A stretch of 35,720 nt of DNA from Bacteroidales bacterium (GTDB taxonomy: Bacteria > Bacteroidota > Bacteroidia > Bacteroidales > UBA12077): contig DMBU01000163.1 in assembly GCA_003446015.1 (NCBI GenBank), positions 1 through 35,720 on the forward strand, written 5' to 3'. Under the pieces are notes generated by a model. The model worked only from the letters and a program-made list of their open reading frames with translations. It searched no databases and was not told where the DNA came from. The translations under genes were made by a program, and so were the position numbers. Numbering within the stretch: position 1 is the first letter of the stretch; each line of letters begins with the position of its first letter. Positions 16,175 to 24,000 of the stretch are shown piece by piece.

Positions 16175-16754
16175 GACTTTTGAAGAGATAAAAAATAAAT
16201 TAAAAAATTGTACGGTTGGAATTGCCGGAGCCGGTGGTTTAGGTTCAAACTGTGCTGTAGCTCTAGCCCGGGTTGGGATTGGGACGTTAATTATTTCTGA
16301 TTTTGATATTGTAACAGAATCAAATCTGAACCGACAGTATTTCTTTAAAGATCAGTTAGGGCAGAAAAAAGTATTGGCTCTTAAAAGGAATATTGAAAGA
16401 ATTAATCCTGAAGTTAATATAATCACTCATGATATTAGGCTTAGCGAAAATAATATTGTTGATATTTATAAAAACTGTGATGTTGTTGTTGAAGCTTTTG
16501 ACCTTGCCGAGATGAAGAAAATGTTAATTGAAACATTTTTGTCTGCCTTACCGGAAATGCCTTTAGTTCTTGGACTTGGAATGGCCGGATGGGGAAAGAA
16601 TAATGATATCAAATTCAGAAAATCTGAAAATTTATATATTTGCGGTGATGAAGAATCTGAAATTGCTGAAGAAAACCCTCCTTTAGCTCCTAGAGTAGGG
16701 ATGGTAGCTAATATGCAGGCAAATACGGTTTTAGAAATCTTATTGAATAAATAA
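16173..16754 (+). CDS. ThiF/MoeB-family adenylyltransferase (short, family-2 type)
   Basis: The protein has 193 residues. E1-like enzymes use ATP to adenylate the C-terminal Gly-Gly of a small sulfur-carrier protein. Seen here: the nucleotide-binding loop VGIAGAGGLGSNCAVAL (residues about 13-29), SDFDIVTESNLNRQYF with the Arg finger, then a Cys in LYICGDEESEI (about 152-162) and the end LAPRVGMVANMQANTVLEIL. There are no paired CxxC zinc motifs, so it resembles the short ThiF family 2 rather than full-length MoeB or ThiF. A matching ThiS/MoaD-like protein is encoded 99 bp downstream. No thiazole-synthesis gene is near, so the pair may serve pterin dithiolene formation for the divergent oxidoreductase rather than thiamine. 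That is inference from context. Confidence 0.88.
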   Translation: MTFEEIKNKLKNCTVGIAGAGGLGSNCAVALARVGIGTLIISDFDIVTESNLNRQYFFKDQLGQKKVLALKRNIERINPEVNIITHDIRLSENNIVDIYKNCDVVVEAFDLAEMKKMLIETFLSALPEMPLVLGLGMAGWGKNNDIKFRKSENLYICGDEESEIAEENPPLAPRVGMVANMQANTVLEILLNK

Positions 16755-16763
16755 ATAGAAAAT

Positions 16764-16846
16764 CACCACTAAGGCACACAGATCACTAAGAAACACTTAG
16801 ATCATTCTTAGTAAATTTTAGTCTCTAAGTGTTTGTGCAATTAGGT
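16764..16846. repeat. CACTAAG-type hairpin repeat between thiF and thiS
   Basis: Perfect 11-bp inner stem AAACACTTAGA (16791-16801) / TCTAAGTGTTT (16824-16834). An imperfect outer stem follows (CTAAGGCACA near 16769-16778 against TGTGCAATTAG near 16834-16844). The left half carries repeated CACTAAG-like words. It fills the gap between thiF and thiS and may be a dispersed intergenic repeat. Confidence 0.7.
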
Positions 16847-16853
16847 TTTAAAA

Positions 16854-17066
16854 ATGGAAATAATGCAAATTACTTTAAATAACAGACCAGAATCAATAGA
16901 TAAAATACAATTATCGGTCTCAGAACTGCTTGAAATAAAGAATTATACTTTTAAAATGTTAGTTATTAAGATTAATGGTATTTTAGTTAAAAAGGATATT
17001 TACAACAATACCTTTATTAAGGATGGTGATGATGTTATGGTACTTCATTTGGTAAGCGGGGGATAG
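16854..17066 (+). CDS. ThiS/MoaD-like sulfur-carrier protein
   Basis: The protein has 70 residues with a ubiquitin-like beta-grasp pattern and the diagnostic C-terminal Gly-Gly (MVLHLVSGG). Such proteins receive sulfur as a C-terminal thiocarboxylate after adenylation by a ThiF/MoeB enzyme. FKMLVIKINGILVKKDIYNN matches the ThiS core around the conserved VxINGxxV turn. The ATG at 16854 is followed by another at 16863 (MQITLNNRP), which gives a more typical ThiS start; either is possible. It belongs with the thiF-like gene upstream. The length and the SGG tail are closer to ThiS than to MoaD, but context favours cofactor synthesis for the AOR-type enzyme. Confidence 0.88.
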   Translation: MEIMQITLNNRPESIDKIQLSVSELLEIKNYTFKMLVIKINGILVKKDIYNNTFIKDGDDVMVLHLVSGG

Positions 17067-17070
17067 ATTA

Positions 17071-17105
17071 GAGTTCTGAGTTTTGAGTTTTGAGTTTTGA
17101 GTTTC
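17071..17105 (+). repeat. Heptad tandem array (GAGTTTT), 5 units
   Basis: GAGTTCT, three copies of GAGTTTT, then GAGTTTC. It starts four bases after the TAG stop of the thiS-like gene, in the same sense as that gene. Confidence 0.85.
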
Positions 17106-17203
17106 ACCGCCTATTTTCAAACAGCGTTTTTAACATTGGATTTAAATCATGAACTTTAAACTACAAACTAACTCTTTTTGTTAATAGTTTCTATTAAAAA
17201 TCT

Positions 17204-17234
17204 TTTGCTTAATATCAATTTTCCTGTAATATTG
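17204..17234 (+). promoter_or_regulatory. Promoter of the divIC-like gene
   Basis: -33 TTTG (17204-17207), a 19-bp spacer and TAATATTG (17227-17234; one mismatch to TAnnTTTG), 16 bases before the ATG at 17251. Confidence 0.55.
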
Positions 17235-17250
17235 CAGAAACACCAGATAA

Positions 17251-17562
17251 ATGAGTACCGCTTTAAAAATATGGAAGAAAATTCTGCCTTATGTTAAAAA
17301 CAAGTACATTCTTACCATATTTATTTTTACTATATGGATACTCTTTTTTGATAATAACAACCTTGTTGACCGGATAAAAGAAATGCGTCATCTCCAACAG
17401 CTAGAGAAAGACCGGAAATATTATACGGAGCGTATTGATAAAGATACCAAAAGACTTGAGCAATTAAAGACCAATAATAAAAATCTTGAGAAATTTGCCC
17501 GCGAACAGTATTTAATGAAAAAAGATGATGAAGATATCTTTGTAGTTGTTGAAGAAAATTAA
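17251..17562 (+). CDS. DivIC/FtsB-like septum formation initiator
   Basis: The protein has 103 residues. It has a short cytoplasmic N-terminus, one membrane helix (YILTIFIFTIWILFF, about residues 19-33) and a periplasmic coiled coil (EMRHLQQLEKDRKYYTERID, about 44-63, to NNKNLEKFAREQYLMKK). The ending KFAREQYLMKKDDEDIFVV is the usual DivIC/FtsB signature. The protein bridges FtsL and FtsQ-type partners at the division septum. It is convergent with the glycosyltransferase gene; the two coding regions overlap by four bases (17559-17562). It has its own promoter candidate and is probably unrelated to the thiS operon. Confidence 0.88.
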   Translation: MSTALKIWKKILPYVKNKYILTIFIFTIWILFFDNNNLVDRIKEMRHLQQLEKDRKYYTERIDKDTKRLEQLKTNNKNLEKFAREQYLMKKDDEDIFVVVEEN

Positions 17563-18818
17563 AATTCCCTTTCCAGCCCTCTAAACATTTCTAAATAATC
17601 GCTGTACGTTTTAGCCGTTGAAAAATCTTTCTTAATCATTTTTAACAGTTTTTCTGCCTCATCAATCAATATAGTTTTAGGATAAAACTTTTCAGATGTC
17701 GCATTTAAATATTTTAAAATACGAAAAGCATTAAACCAATCAAAGAATCGTTTTTTAAATGTTTTTAAACTGGAACTATTATCATTAATTTCTTCCAGTG
17801 CAGAATGTATATCGTGATTAGATAAAAAATCAACAATGGGTAAGGGTAATTGATATAATATCTCAGCCAGTTCATTTGTTGGCAACTTATACAATTGATC
17901 GATAATCTGAAAAAACTTTTTTAAATCGGAAAAAGCTCTTAAATCATAGCTTAAGAATTCTTCATTTGAGTTTGCAATACTTTCTACCATTGGCCCTGTG
18001 CCAAAAGGTACTCTGTTTGATGGTCGCGGTGAAGGATAAACGCATGCTGAATTAATTTCAAAACACTGACCAAGAGGAAATATCTTATGTAAAAAATAGA
18101 AGTCTTCTCCAGCCTGCTTTTTATTCATGCCACCTTGCTTCATGTAAGCTTTCGCGGTAACCGCAAAACAAGAGCCTATCGTATAATATGAGTAAGGAAA
18201 ACCAGTATATTTTGTTGCAATTTTGTAATATCTTAGATATAACTCGTAAATACTTACGGCATCATAAATTTCTTGTTTAAATTCATTACCCGCAATAGGA
18301 TGTTCAAAATAAGTAGTGATAGCATTTGTTTTAGGAAACTGATCTAGATGCTTTTCAATTTCTGTAAAATAGTTTGATTTAATTTCAGAATCAGCATCAA
18401 TTGAAATGATAAGGCCATCAGAATTTATTTTATTAAATCTGAAAATAGCCTGATCCATTCCAATTTTTCGTGCTAATCCTGCACCAGCAAACTTTTCGGG
18501 AAGGTTTTCCTCCAGGATAACAAAAAACCGAAGTAAAGAATCTTCATGATTTTCAATCCAAGACTTTACTTCGGCATATGTTTTTTTGTTTTGATCTATA
18601 ATCTGATTATCAGAATTTTCTGCTGAGTTAATTACTACAATCACATCAATGGGGGCTCGCGGTCTTTCGCTATCCCAAATTGAATTGAGTGTCGATAATA
18701 TCTCAAATTCATAATAACAAGGAATAACTACAATGTATTTAAGATCGGCATTAGGTTCACCTTCAATTTTTACTTGAAACTCCTTTTGCTTTTCAAAGTA
18801 AGAATCGGCAAATCCCAT
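17559..18818 (-). CDS. Family 2 (GT-A) glycosyltransferase
   Basis: The protein has 419 residues. It begins with a GT-A Rossmann start (YIVVIPCYYEFEILSTLNSI, about residues 28-47). The metal/nucleotide-sugar motif is SIDADSEI (about 139-146). The acceptor-side segment GGMNKKQAGEDFYFLHKI (about 228-245) has the ED-type catalytic acidic residues. No membrane helix is evident, so it is probably cytoplasmic. The donor and acceptor sugars are unknown. It lies 12 bp downstream of the OmpH-like gene on the same strand, so the two are probably co-transcribed. It overlaps the end of the divIC-like gene by four bases. Confidence 0.85.
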   Translation of the reverse strand: MGFADSYFEKQKEFQVKIEGEPNADLKYIVVIPCYYEFEILSTLNSIWDSERPRAPIDVIVVINSAENSDNQIIDQNKKTYAEVKSWIENHEDSLLRFFVILEENLPEKFAGAGLARKIGMDQAIFRFNKINSDGLIISIDADSEIKSNYFTEIEKHLDQFPKTNAITTYFEHPIAGNEFKQEIYDAVSIYELYLRYYKIATKYTGFPYSYYTIGSCFAVTAKAYMKQGGMNKKQAGEDFYFLHKIFPLGQCFEINSACVYPSPRPSNRVPFGTGPMVESIANSNEEFLSYDLRAFSDLKKFFQIIDQLYKLPTNELAEILYQLPLPIVDFLSNHDIHSALEEINDNSSSLKTFKKRFFDWFNAFRILKYLNATSEKFYPKTILIDEAEKLLKMIKKDFSTAKTYSDYLEMFRGLEREF

Positions 18819-18830
18819 GTTTTTATAAAT

Positions 18831-19436
18831 TTATTCTTTATTCTTGTCGTACTTTTCGTTAATGCCTTTAAGAACATCACTAGTGATATTAAGACTTTTA
18901 TCGGTATATAATAACTGTCCGCCAAACGAATTGCTTAGAATATATTTGTAGTTGTAATCTTTATTATACTCTTCAAGATATACCATTACTTCGTTCAGTA
19001 CCTGACGATACATTACTTGTTCATCTTCTGATAACTGCATAGCAAGATTATCTCTCATGGCATATAATTGTTGTTCTTTTTGAGCAAGCTCTTGTTGTAA
19101 GCTTTGAGCTTTTGCCCTGGTAATTAAACCCTTACTTGCTTTATCCTGAAAATCACGAACCTCATTTTCAAACTTTTTGGATTGCATTTGCAATTCAGCT
19201 TCCGATTCGTTTCTTTTCTGAGTTAACTCTGTGCTTTTATCTACGAACAAATTATAATTTCTAACTAATGTATCAATATTAACATAAGCAATCGCATAAT
19301 CTCTGTCGATTTCCAACTCTGTACCATCTTCGTTAACATCAGGTCTTGTTGCTTTATTCCCTGTAAAATATAAAAAATAGATTCCTGCAACAGCAATAAT
19401 TAAAACAACATTTAACCAAAGAGATAGTTTTTTCAT
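18831..19436 (-). CDS. OmpH/Skp-like membrane-anchored periplasmic protein
   Basis: The protein has 201 residues. An N-terminal hydrophobic helix (LWLNVVLIIAVAGIYFLYF, about residues 6-24) lacks a clear cleavage site and probably stays as an anchor. YAIAYVNIDTLVRNYNLF (about 47-64) is the usual first strand of the OmpH/Skp head. A long helical arm follows (about 68-150; KSTELTQKRNESEAELQMQ), then a return to the head (YKYILSNSFGGQLLYTDKSL). Skp-like proteins hold unfolded outer-membrane proteins in the periplasm. It has a strong promoter and is followed 12 bp later by the glycosyltransferase gene. Confidence 0.85.
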   Translation of the reverse strand: MKKLSLWLNVVLIIAVAGIYFLYFTGNKATRPDVNEDGTELEIDRDYAIAYVNIDTLVRNYNLFVDKSTELTQKRNESEAELQMQSKKFENEVRDFQDKASKGLITRAKAQSLQQELAQKEQQLYAMRDNLAMQLSEDEQVMYRQVLNEVMVYLEEYNKDYNYKYILSNSFGGQLLYTDKSLNITSDVLKGINEKYDKNKE

Positions 19437-19475
19437 AATTTGTGAATTTAATTTTTACTTATTTTAATAAAAAAG

Positions 19476-19505
19476 CAAATATAATTGATTCTGGTACACC
19501 CCAAA
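19476..19505 (-). promoter_or_regulatory. Promoter of the OmpH-glycosyltransferase unit
   Basis: On the minus strand: -33 TTTG (19502-19505), an 18-bp spacer and a perfect -7 TATATTTG (19476-19483), 39 bases before the ATG at 19436. This is the best Bacteroidota-type promoter in the window. Confidence 0.7.
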
Positions 19506-19535
19506 AGAAAATTAACTTTTTTTATGAATATGATT

Positions 19536-19570
19536 AGTCAGAGATCAGAATACAGAAGTCAGAAGTCAGA
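19536..19570. repeat. Heptad tandem array (AGTCAGA), 5 units
   Basis: AGTCAGA, GATCAGA, ATACAGA, AGTCAGA, AGTCAGA. On the other strand this reads TTCTGAC-type heptads. Confidence 0.8.
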
Positions 19571-19601
19571 ATAACCTGAAGCACCAAAAACAAAATACGA
19601 G

Positions 19602-19622
19602 GAACTTGGAACTTAAAACTTA
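19602..19622. repeat. Heptad tandem array (GAACTTA), 3 units
   Basis: GAACTTG, GAACTTA, AAACTTA. It ends two bases before the palindromic element at 19625. Confidence 0.65.
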
Positions 19623-19624
19623 GA

Positions 19625-19835
19625 TAACTACTCAGGTGGATCAAATTATAGATTATTCGTGTTTTATGATTAAAAATTTCACGCAAAGAACGCTAAGTAA
19701 ATGAAACTCAAAAAACGCAAAGTTCTTATTATAAAAATTTTGCGATCTTTGCGATATTCTTTGCGGACTTTGCGCGAAACACATATACTATTGATATTTA
19801 ATTAAATACGATTAACTATTCTACCTGAGTAGTTA
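19625..19835. mobile_element. Palindromic element with 13-bp terminal inverted repeats
   Basis: Perfect terminal inverted repeat TAACTACTCAGGT (19625-19637) / ACCTGAGTAGTTA (19823-19835). Inside, CGCAAAG words on the left (TTTCACGCAAAG near 19678) face CTTTGCG words on the right (four between about 19740 and 19776), so the whole element is an imperfect long palindrome. There is no ORF and no obvious target-site duplication. It could be a small non-autonomous (MITE- or REP-like) element; a plain structured spacer cannot be ruled out. Confidence 0.5.
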
Positions 19836-19836
19836 C

Positions 19837-19857
19837 AAACCTGAAACCTGAAACCTG
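19837..19857 (-). repeat. Heptad tandem array (CAGGTTT), 3 units
   Basis: Three perfect copies of AAACCTG on the plus strand, that is CAGGTTT in the sense of the PorP/SprF gene. They begin three bases after its TAG stop codon. Confidence 0.85.
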
Positions 19858-19860
19858 GAA

Positions 19861-20850
19861 CTAAAACGAAGGACAAGGAATACTTTTTCGTTTTTCCCGT
19901 TTTGTAACTCCCTGATTAAATAAGTAGTTAATAGAAATTTCGTGTGTTCCTCCGGTAAAACCAACTAATTTAGAAATAGTAAGATCGTAGCTATAACCAA
20001 TACTAAACTGGTCAACTTTAAAGCCCAATAAAAATGCCAGAGCATCATTACTTGTTAATTCTTTAAACACGGGGATACCTCTGTACCAAATTCCGATAAC
20101 TAATGGCATTTGATACCAGTACAAACCTAAATCGAGCTGACTGTATTCCCCTTGCATTTTATATAAAAATGAAGGCGATATACTTTGGCCACTGGCCCAA
20201 TTGTATTTATCAAAAATAGAAAACTTAACTCCTCCATAAACAGAATATTTCCAGGGATCTTCTATTACATCACCTGTTAAAGATCTGTTGGGTTTCAATA
20301 TGCGATCCCAGGTAGCACCAATCCAGTAATTCTTATTAAATGCCAGTACAGAAAATGATGCATCAATATCTGCTTTTTTCTCTAATATCTGCAATTCACC
20401 GGTACCTGTTGTTTGATCACTCCTTAACTCATCTTCGAATATCAATTCGTTAAATTTTACATTTCGTTGGGTGTAAAAAAAACTAAGTCCGGGACTAATT
20501 CTCCAGCCACTCCTAAACTTGAATTTATATGCATATACCAAACCAACATTTGTTGTTGCAAGATTACTTGCACCAGCCTGCTCTCTAAACAATAATAATC
20601 CAACCCCACTTTTAAGATGTGGATAGTAATGATCGTAAGAAAGTGAATAGGTTTGAAAAGACTTGGTGATCGAAGGCCATTGATTACGGTAGTTTGCTGC
20701 TATCCTGTCTCCATCGGTTGACCCGGCAAAAGATGGCGCCAGGTATAATGGACTTGCATAAAATTGCGAAAACTGTGAATCCTGAGCAAAAACAGTGTTT
20801 GAACAGATAATATTAAGAATAATAATAACGATGTATATATACTTTTTCAC
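19861..20850 (-). CDS. PorP/SprF family type IX secretion outer-membrane protein
   Basis: The protein has 329 residues with a signal peptide ending NTVFAQ. The mature part begins DSQFSQFYASPLYLAPSFAG, the signature opening of PorP/SprF. NYRNQWPSI follows, then barrel strands and the C-terminal IPCPSF seen in many family members. SprF-type proteins are needed for export and attachment of T9SS substrates with type B sorting domains. The gene 227 bp upstream on the same strand encodes exactly such a substrate, so this is probably its dedicated partner. The start is GTG at 20848-20850; the leader has a TACGGG/CCCGTA hairpin at 20870-20891. Confidence 0.93.
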   Translation of the reverse strand: MKKYIYIVIIILNIICSNTVFAQDSQFSQFYASPLYLAPSFAGSTDGDRIAANYRNQWPSITKSFQTYSLSYDHYYPHLKSGVGLLLFREQAGASNLATTNVGLVYAYKFKFRSGWRISPGLSFFYTQRNVKFNELIFEDELRSDQTTGTGELQILEKKADIDASFSVLAFNKNYWIGATWDRILKPNRSLTGDVIEDPWKYSVYGGVKFSIFDKYNWASGQSISPSFLYKMQGEYSQLDLGLYWYQMPLVIGIWYRGIPVFKELTSNDALAFLLGFKVDQFSIGYSYDLTISKLVGFTGGTHEISINYLFNQGVTKREKRKSIPCPSF

Positions 20851-20869
20851 AGTTGTTCTTTTCCTTTAC

Positions 20870-20891
20870 TACGGGAATTTGAATACCCGTA
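20870..20891 (-). promoter_or_regulatory. Leader hairpin upstream of the PorP/SprF gene
   Basis: Inverted repeat TACGGG / CCCGTA with a 10-base loop, 19 bases upstream of the GTG start. It could modulate translation or mRNA stability; no factor is known from the sequence. Confidence 0.4.
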
Positions 20892-21035
20892 AAACGATTA
20901 ATTTGCTGTCTAAATTGTAAATTTATAAATAATTCCAAACCTTACAATAGTTTACTTATTAACAACCCTCTACTTAAAATTTACCTTTTATGTTAATTGC
21001 TAATCCATTCTTATTGTTATTCAATAATTAATTAC

Positions 21036-21067
21036 CAGACTGTCTACTGTATTATGCAGACAGTCTG
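21036..21067 (-). terminator. Hairpin after the giant PKD gene (terminator or attenuator)
   Basis: Perfect 10-bp stem CAGACTGTCT / AGACAGTCTG with a 12-base loop, 10 bases beyond the stop of the PKD gene. No good U-run follows on the minus strand, so it may be a partial terminator or a stability element that sets the level of the PorP/SprF message. Confidence 0.5.
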
Positions 21068-21077
21068 ATAACTTTAT

Positions 21078-24000
21078 TTATCGTATTAATGTAACATCAC
21101 CGGCTAATTCAAAGGATCTGCCATTGGTAAAGTTACCCATAGCTTTCCAGACATATACATCAGGCTTAGCAAGTTCCCCTTTAACTGTACCGTTCCATCC
21201 TGCACTTAAATCTTTGGTTGTAAAAATTAATTCACCCCAACGATTATAAACTAATAACTCGTATTTGATTACTCCTTCAGAAACAGGTCTGAATGTATCA
21301 TTCAATCCATCTCCATTAGGTGTAAATGCATTTGGGAATGCTATTTCACCTGCACCAATTATTTCAACCTCTTCAAGTAAGATTAATGAATCTCTACATC
21401 CATTTGCAGTGGTTACATACAATGACACATCGTACTTACCTAATTCTGTATAATTGTGTGTAACATCTCTTGAAATTGCTGTTCCTCCATCTCCAAAATT
21501 CCAAATATATGCACAACCGGATGTATCATTACATTCCGACAAATTAAAGAACTCAACCCTTGCTTCAAGGTCAATGTTTAACATTGACAATTTTGGTGAA
21601 ACTTCAAAGTTTGCCACCGGATTGGAATATACGCGAATGGTTTTATATTCATAGTCTTCACCTGCACCTTCAGTGCTTGTTGCTGTTAACTTAACATAAT
21701 AAATACCTGCTGATTCATAAACGTGGCTGGTGACTCTGCTATAATCGGGGTCTGACCCATCTCCGAAATCCCATTCATATTCATAATTTTCTGAATAAGC
21801 TGACTGAGATGCAGTAAACTGTACTTCGAGCCCATCATTTAAACATCCTCCATTAATATTGGTAACAAACTCGGCATTTACATCAGGAGGTAAAATAGTA
21901 ATCGTTTTTGTAATATCATCATTACAGTTGCTTGTTTGGCTTGTAACAGATAATTTTATTACTTTCTCTCCCCAATGATCATAGTCAAAATATTGAGGTT
22001 CTACAGCTGTTGATGTTGATTCATCAATATTTCCAAATTCCCATAAGTAATTAAATGGTCCGGTTATTGGTTCTGTCAGATTATCAATAAAGGCTCTATT
22101 CAAAGGAAACTTCTGAACAGGAGGTGTAACATCAAATTCAGCGATGGGCTGAACATAAGCTGTTACCGGATGAGTTATGGTATCCCAGCAATTATATTCC
22201 GACGATGCTTTTAAATATACCTTATACGTTCGATCAATATCCCAGATATTATCAAATCGATTTGTAGGATTTTTCACATTTGAAGCATTTCCATCATCAA
22301 AATTCCATATGTAAAAATTGGCATTCTCTGACGTATTGTTAAATTGAGAAACAAATGGACTACATCCGGCTGCATCATATGTGAAATCTGCAATAACCTC
22401 AGGATAAACACTTAATGTTAAATGAGAACTATCTTTACATCCTTCGTTTGTTCCAACCCATAATTCCAGTTTATAATTTTGAACAGCATTACCCAAGGTG
22501 TTTTGATATGTGTAATTTTCAATATTAACATCCGTTATATTAAAATTCCCATCACCAAATCGCCATTGCCATTCATCCTCACCAACTGATTCATTCATAT
22601 CCATATCTGTAATCAATGGAGGACATGATGTTGATTTCTCAAGGTAAAATTCTGATAATGGCTGATGATATGCTGTTACCACTGCTGAAGTATTATCAGT
22701 ACAATACGATGGAGAGATGATCGATAATTCAACATTAAATGTTTTATCATCTTTTCTGCTTGGATTATAAAATGTATGTATTCCAGGATTTTGAAGCGTT
22801 GATGTTGATCCATCTTTAAAATCCCAATAGAACAATGTACCCGAAGGAGCAAGAGAGCTATTTGTAAATGTAACAGGCAGTGGAGTACATCCATCATTCG
22901 TCATACTAAATATAGCCTGCACATTTTCAGCTACGGTTATTGTTCCTGTATATTCACTTATGCATCCATGAATATTTTCTGCATGCAATAAGATACCATA
23001 ATCCAATGTTGAGGGATCAGTATTATCATAGGTATGTGTGAAAGGCAACAAACCTGTTGAGCTAAACTCTTCAACTCCATTGACATACCACTTATACGTA
23101 TTTACAGCATTTCCAAACGAAGTATTCTCTATTGTTGTACTAAAAGGAGGACAACCCGAGCTACTTTCCATAGCAAAATTTGCATCCAGGTAAGAATATA
23201 CTTGCACAGATTTGGTTATAGAATTCTTACAACCATTAACCGTTTCCGCGCGCATTTCAATTTGGAATGTCTTATCACTAGTGCCAGCGTTATTAAATAC
23301 ATGTGTAACCGGAGCTGAAGCTGCAGAGCTTATCTCAGCAGTACCATCGCTATAGTACCAGTAAAATTTATCAGCATCGGCTGATACTGTTGGACTAAAT
23401 GTAGATGTTAGCGGATTACAATTTGCAGCATCGGAAATTGTAAAGTCGGCAACAACAGATGAATGCACCGTAATTACTTTACTTAAGGTTTTATTACATG
23501 CTGAATGACCATTGCTGGCTACAACAGTTAAATTTCGGATAACATCAGCCTGAGTGGTATTCGTATAAGTATGCAAAATTGGATTAATAGTTGCATCCGT
23601 AGTTGTTAAGTCATTTACCAACGGAGGATTATCCCATGACCATTGATAAGTTCCACCCTTGGATTTATTGGTAATTTCAATTTCCACAGGCGAACAATCT
23701 TCGTTGGTGTTTAACTCAAAATCGGCTATTACCCTGCGATAAATGGTAATATCGCGTGTAGTGCTATTCGGACATCCATAGGCTGATTCGGCAGTAAGTG
23801 TAACTGTTCGTGTTATATCGGCATCTGTATTATTTACAAAAGTATGAGGTGGCTCAAATAATAATGATGTTGTACCATCCCCATAATCCCATGTAAAATA
23901 CTGGGCATCTGAAGTTGGATCCGTTTGATTATCGAAATTAACTATAAACGGAGCACAATTTTCATAAACTGATAAAGATACAAACTGGGCATTCATGGCG

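Larger units (their letters stand above)
19437..19860. other. Repeat-rich 424-bp spacer
   Basis: No ORF. It holds the OmpH promoter, heptad arrays at 19536-19570, 19602-19622 and 19837-19857, and a palindromic 211-bp element (19625-19835) with CGCAAAG words. Confidence 0.7.

Noticed and set aside
19536..19857. Short tandem repeats considered as a CRISPR array
   Set aside because: Units are 7 bp with no spacers, and no cas genes are near.
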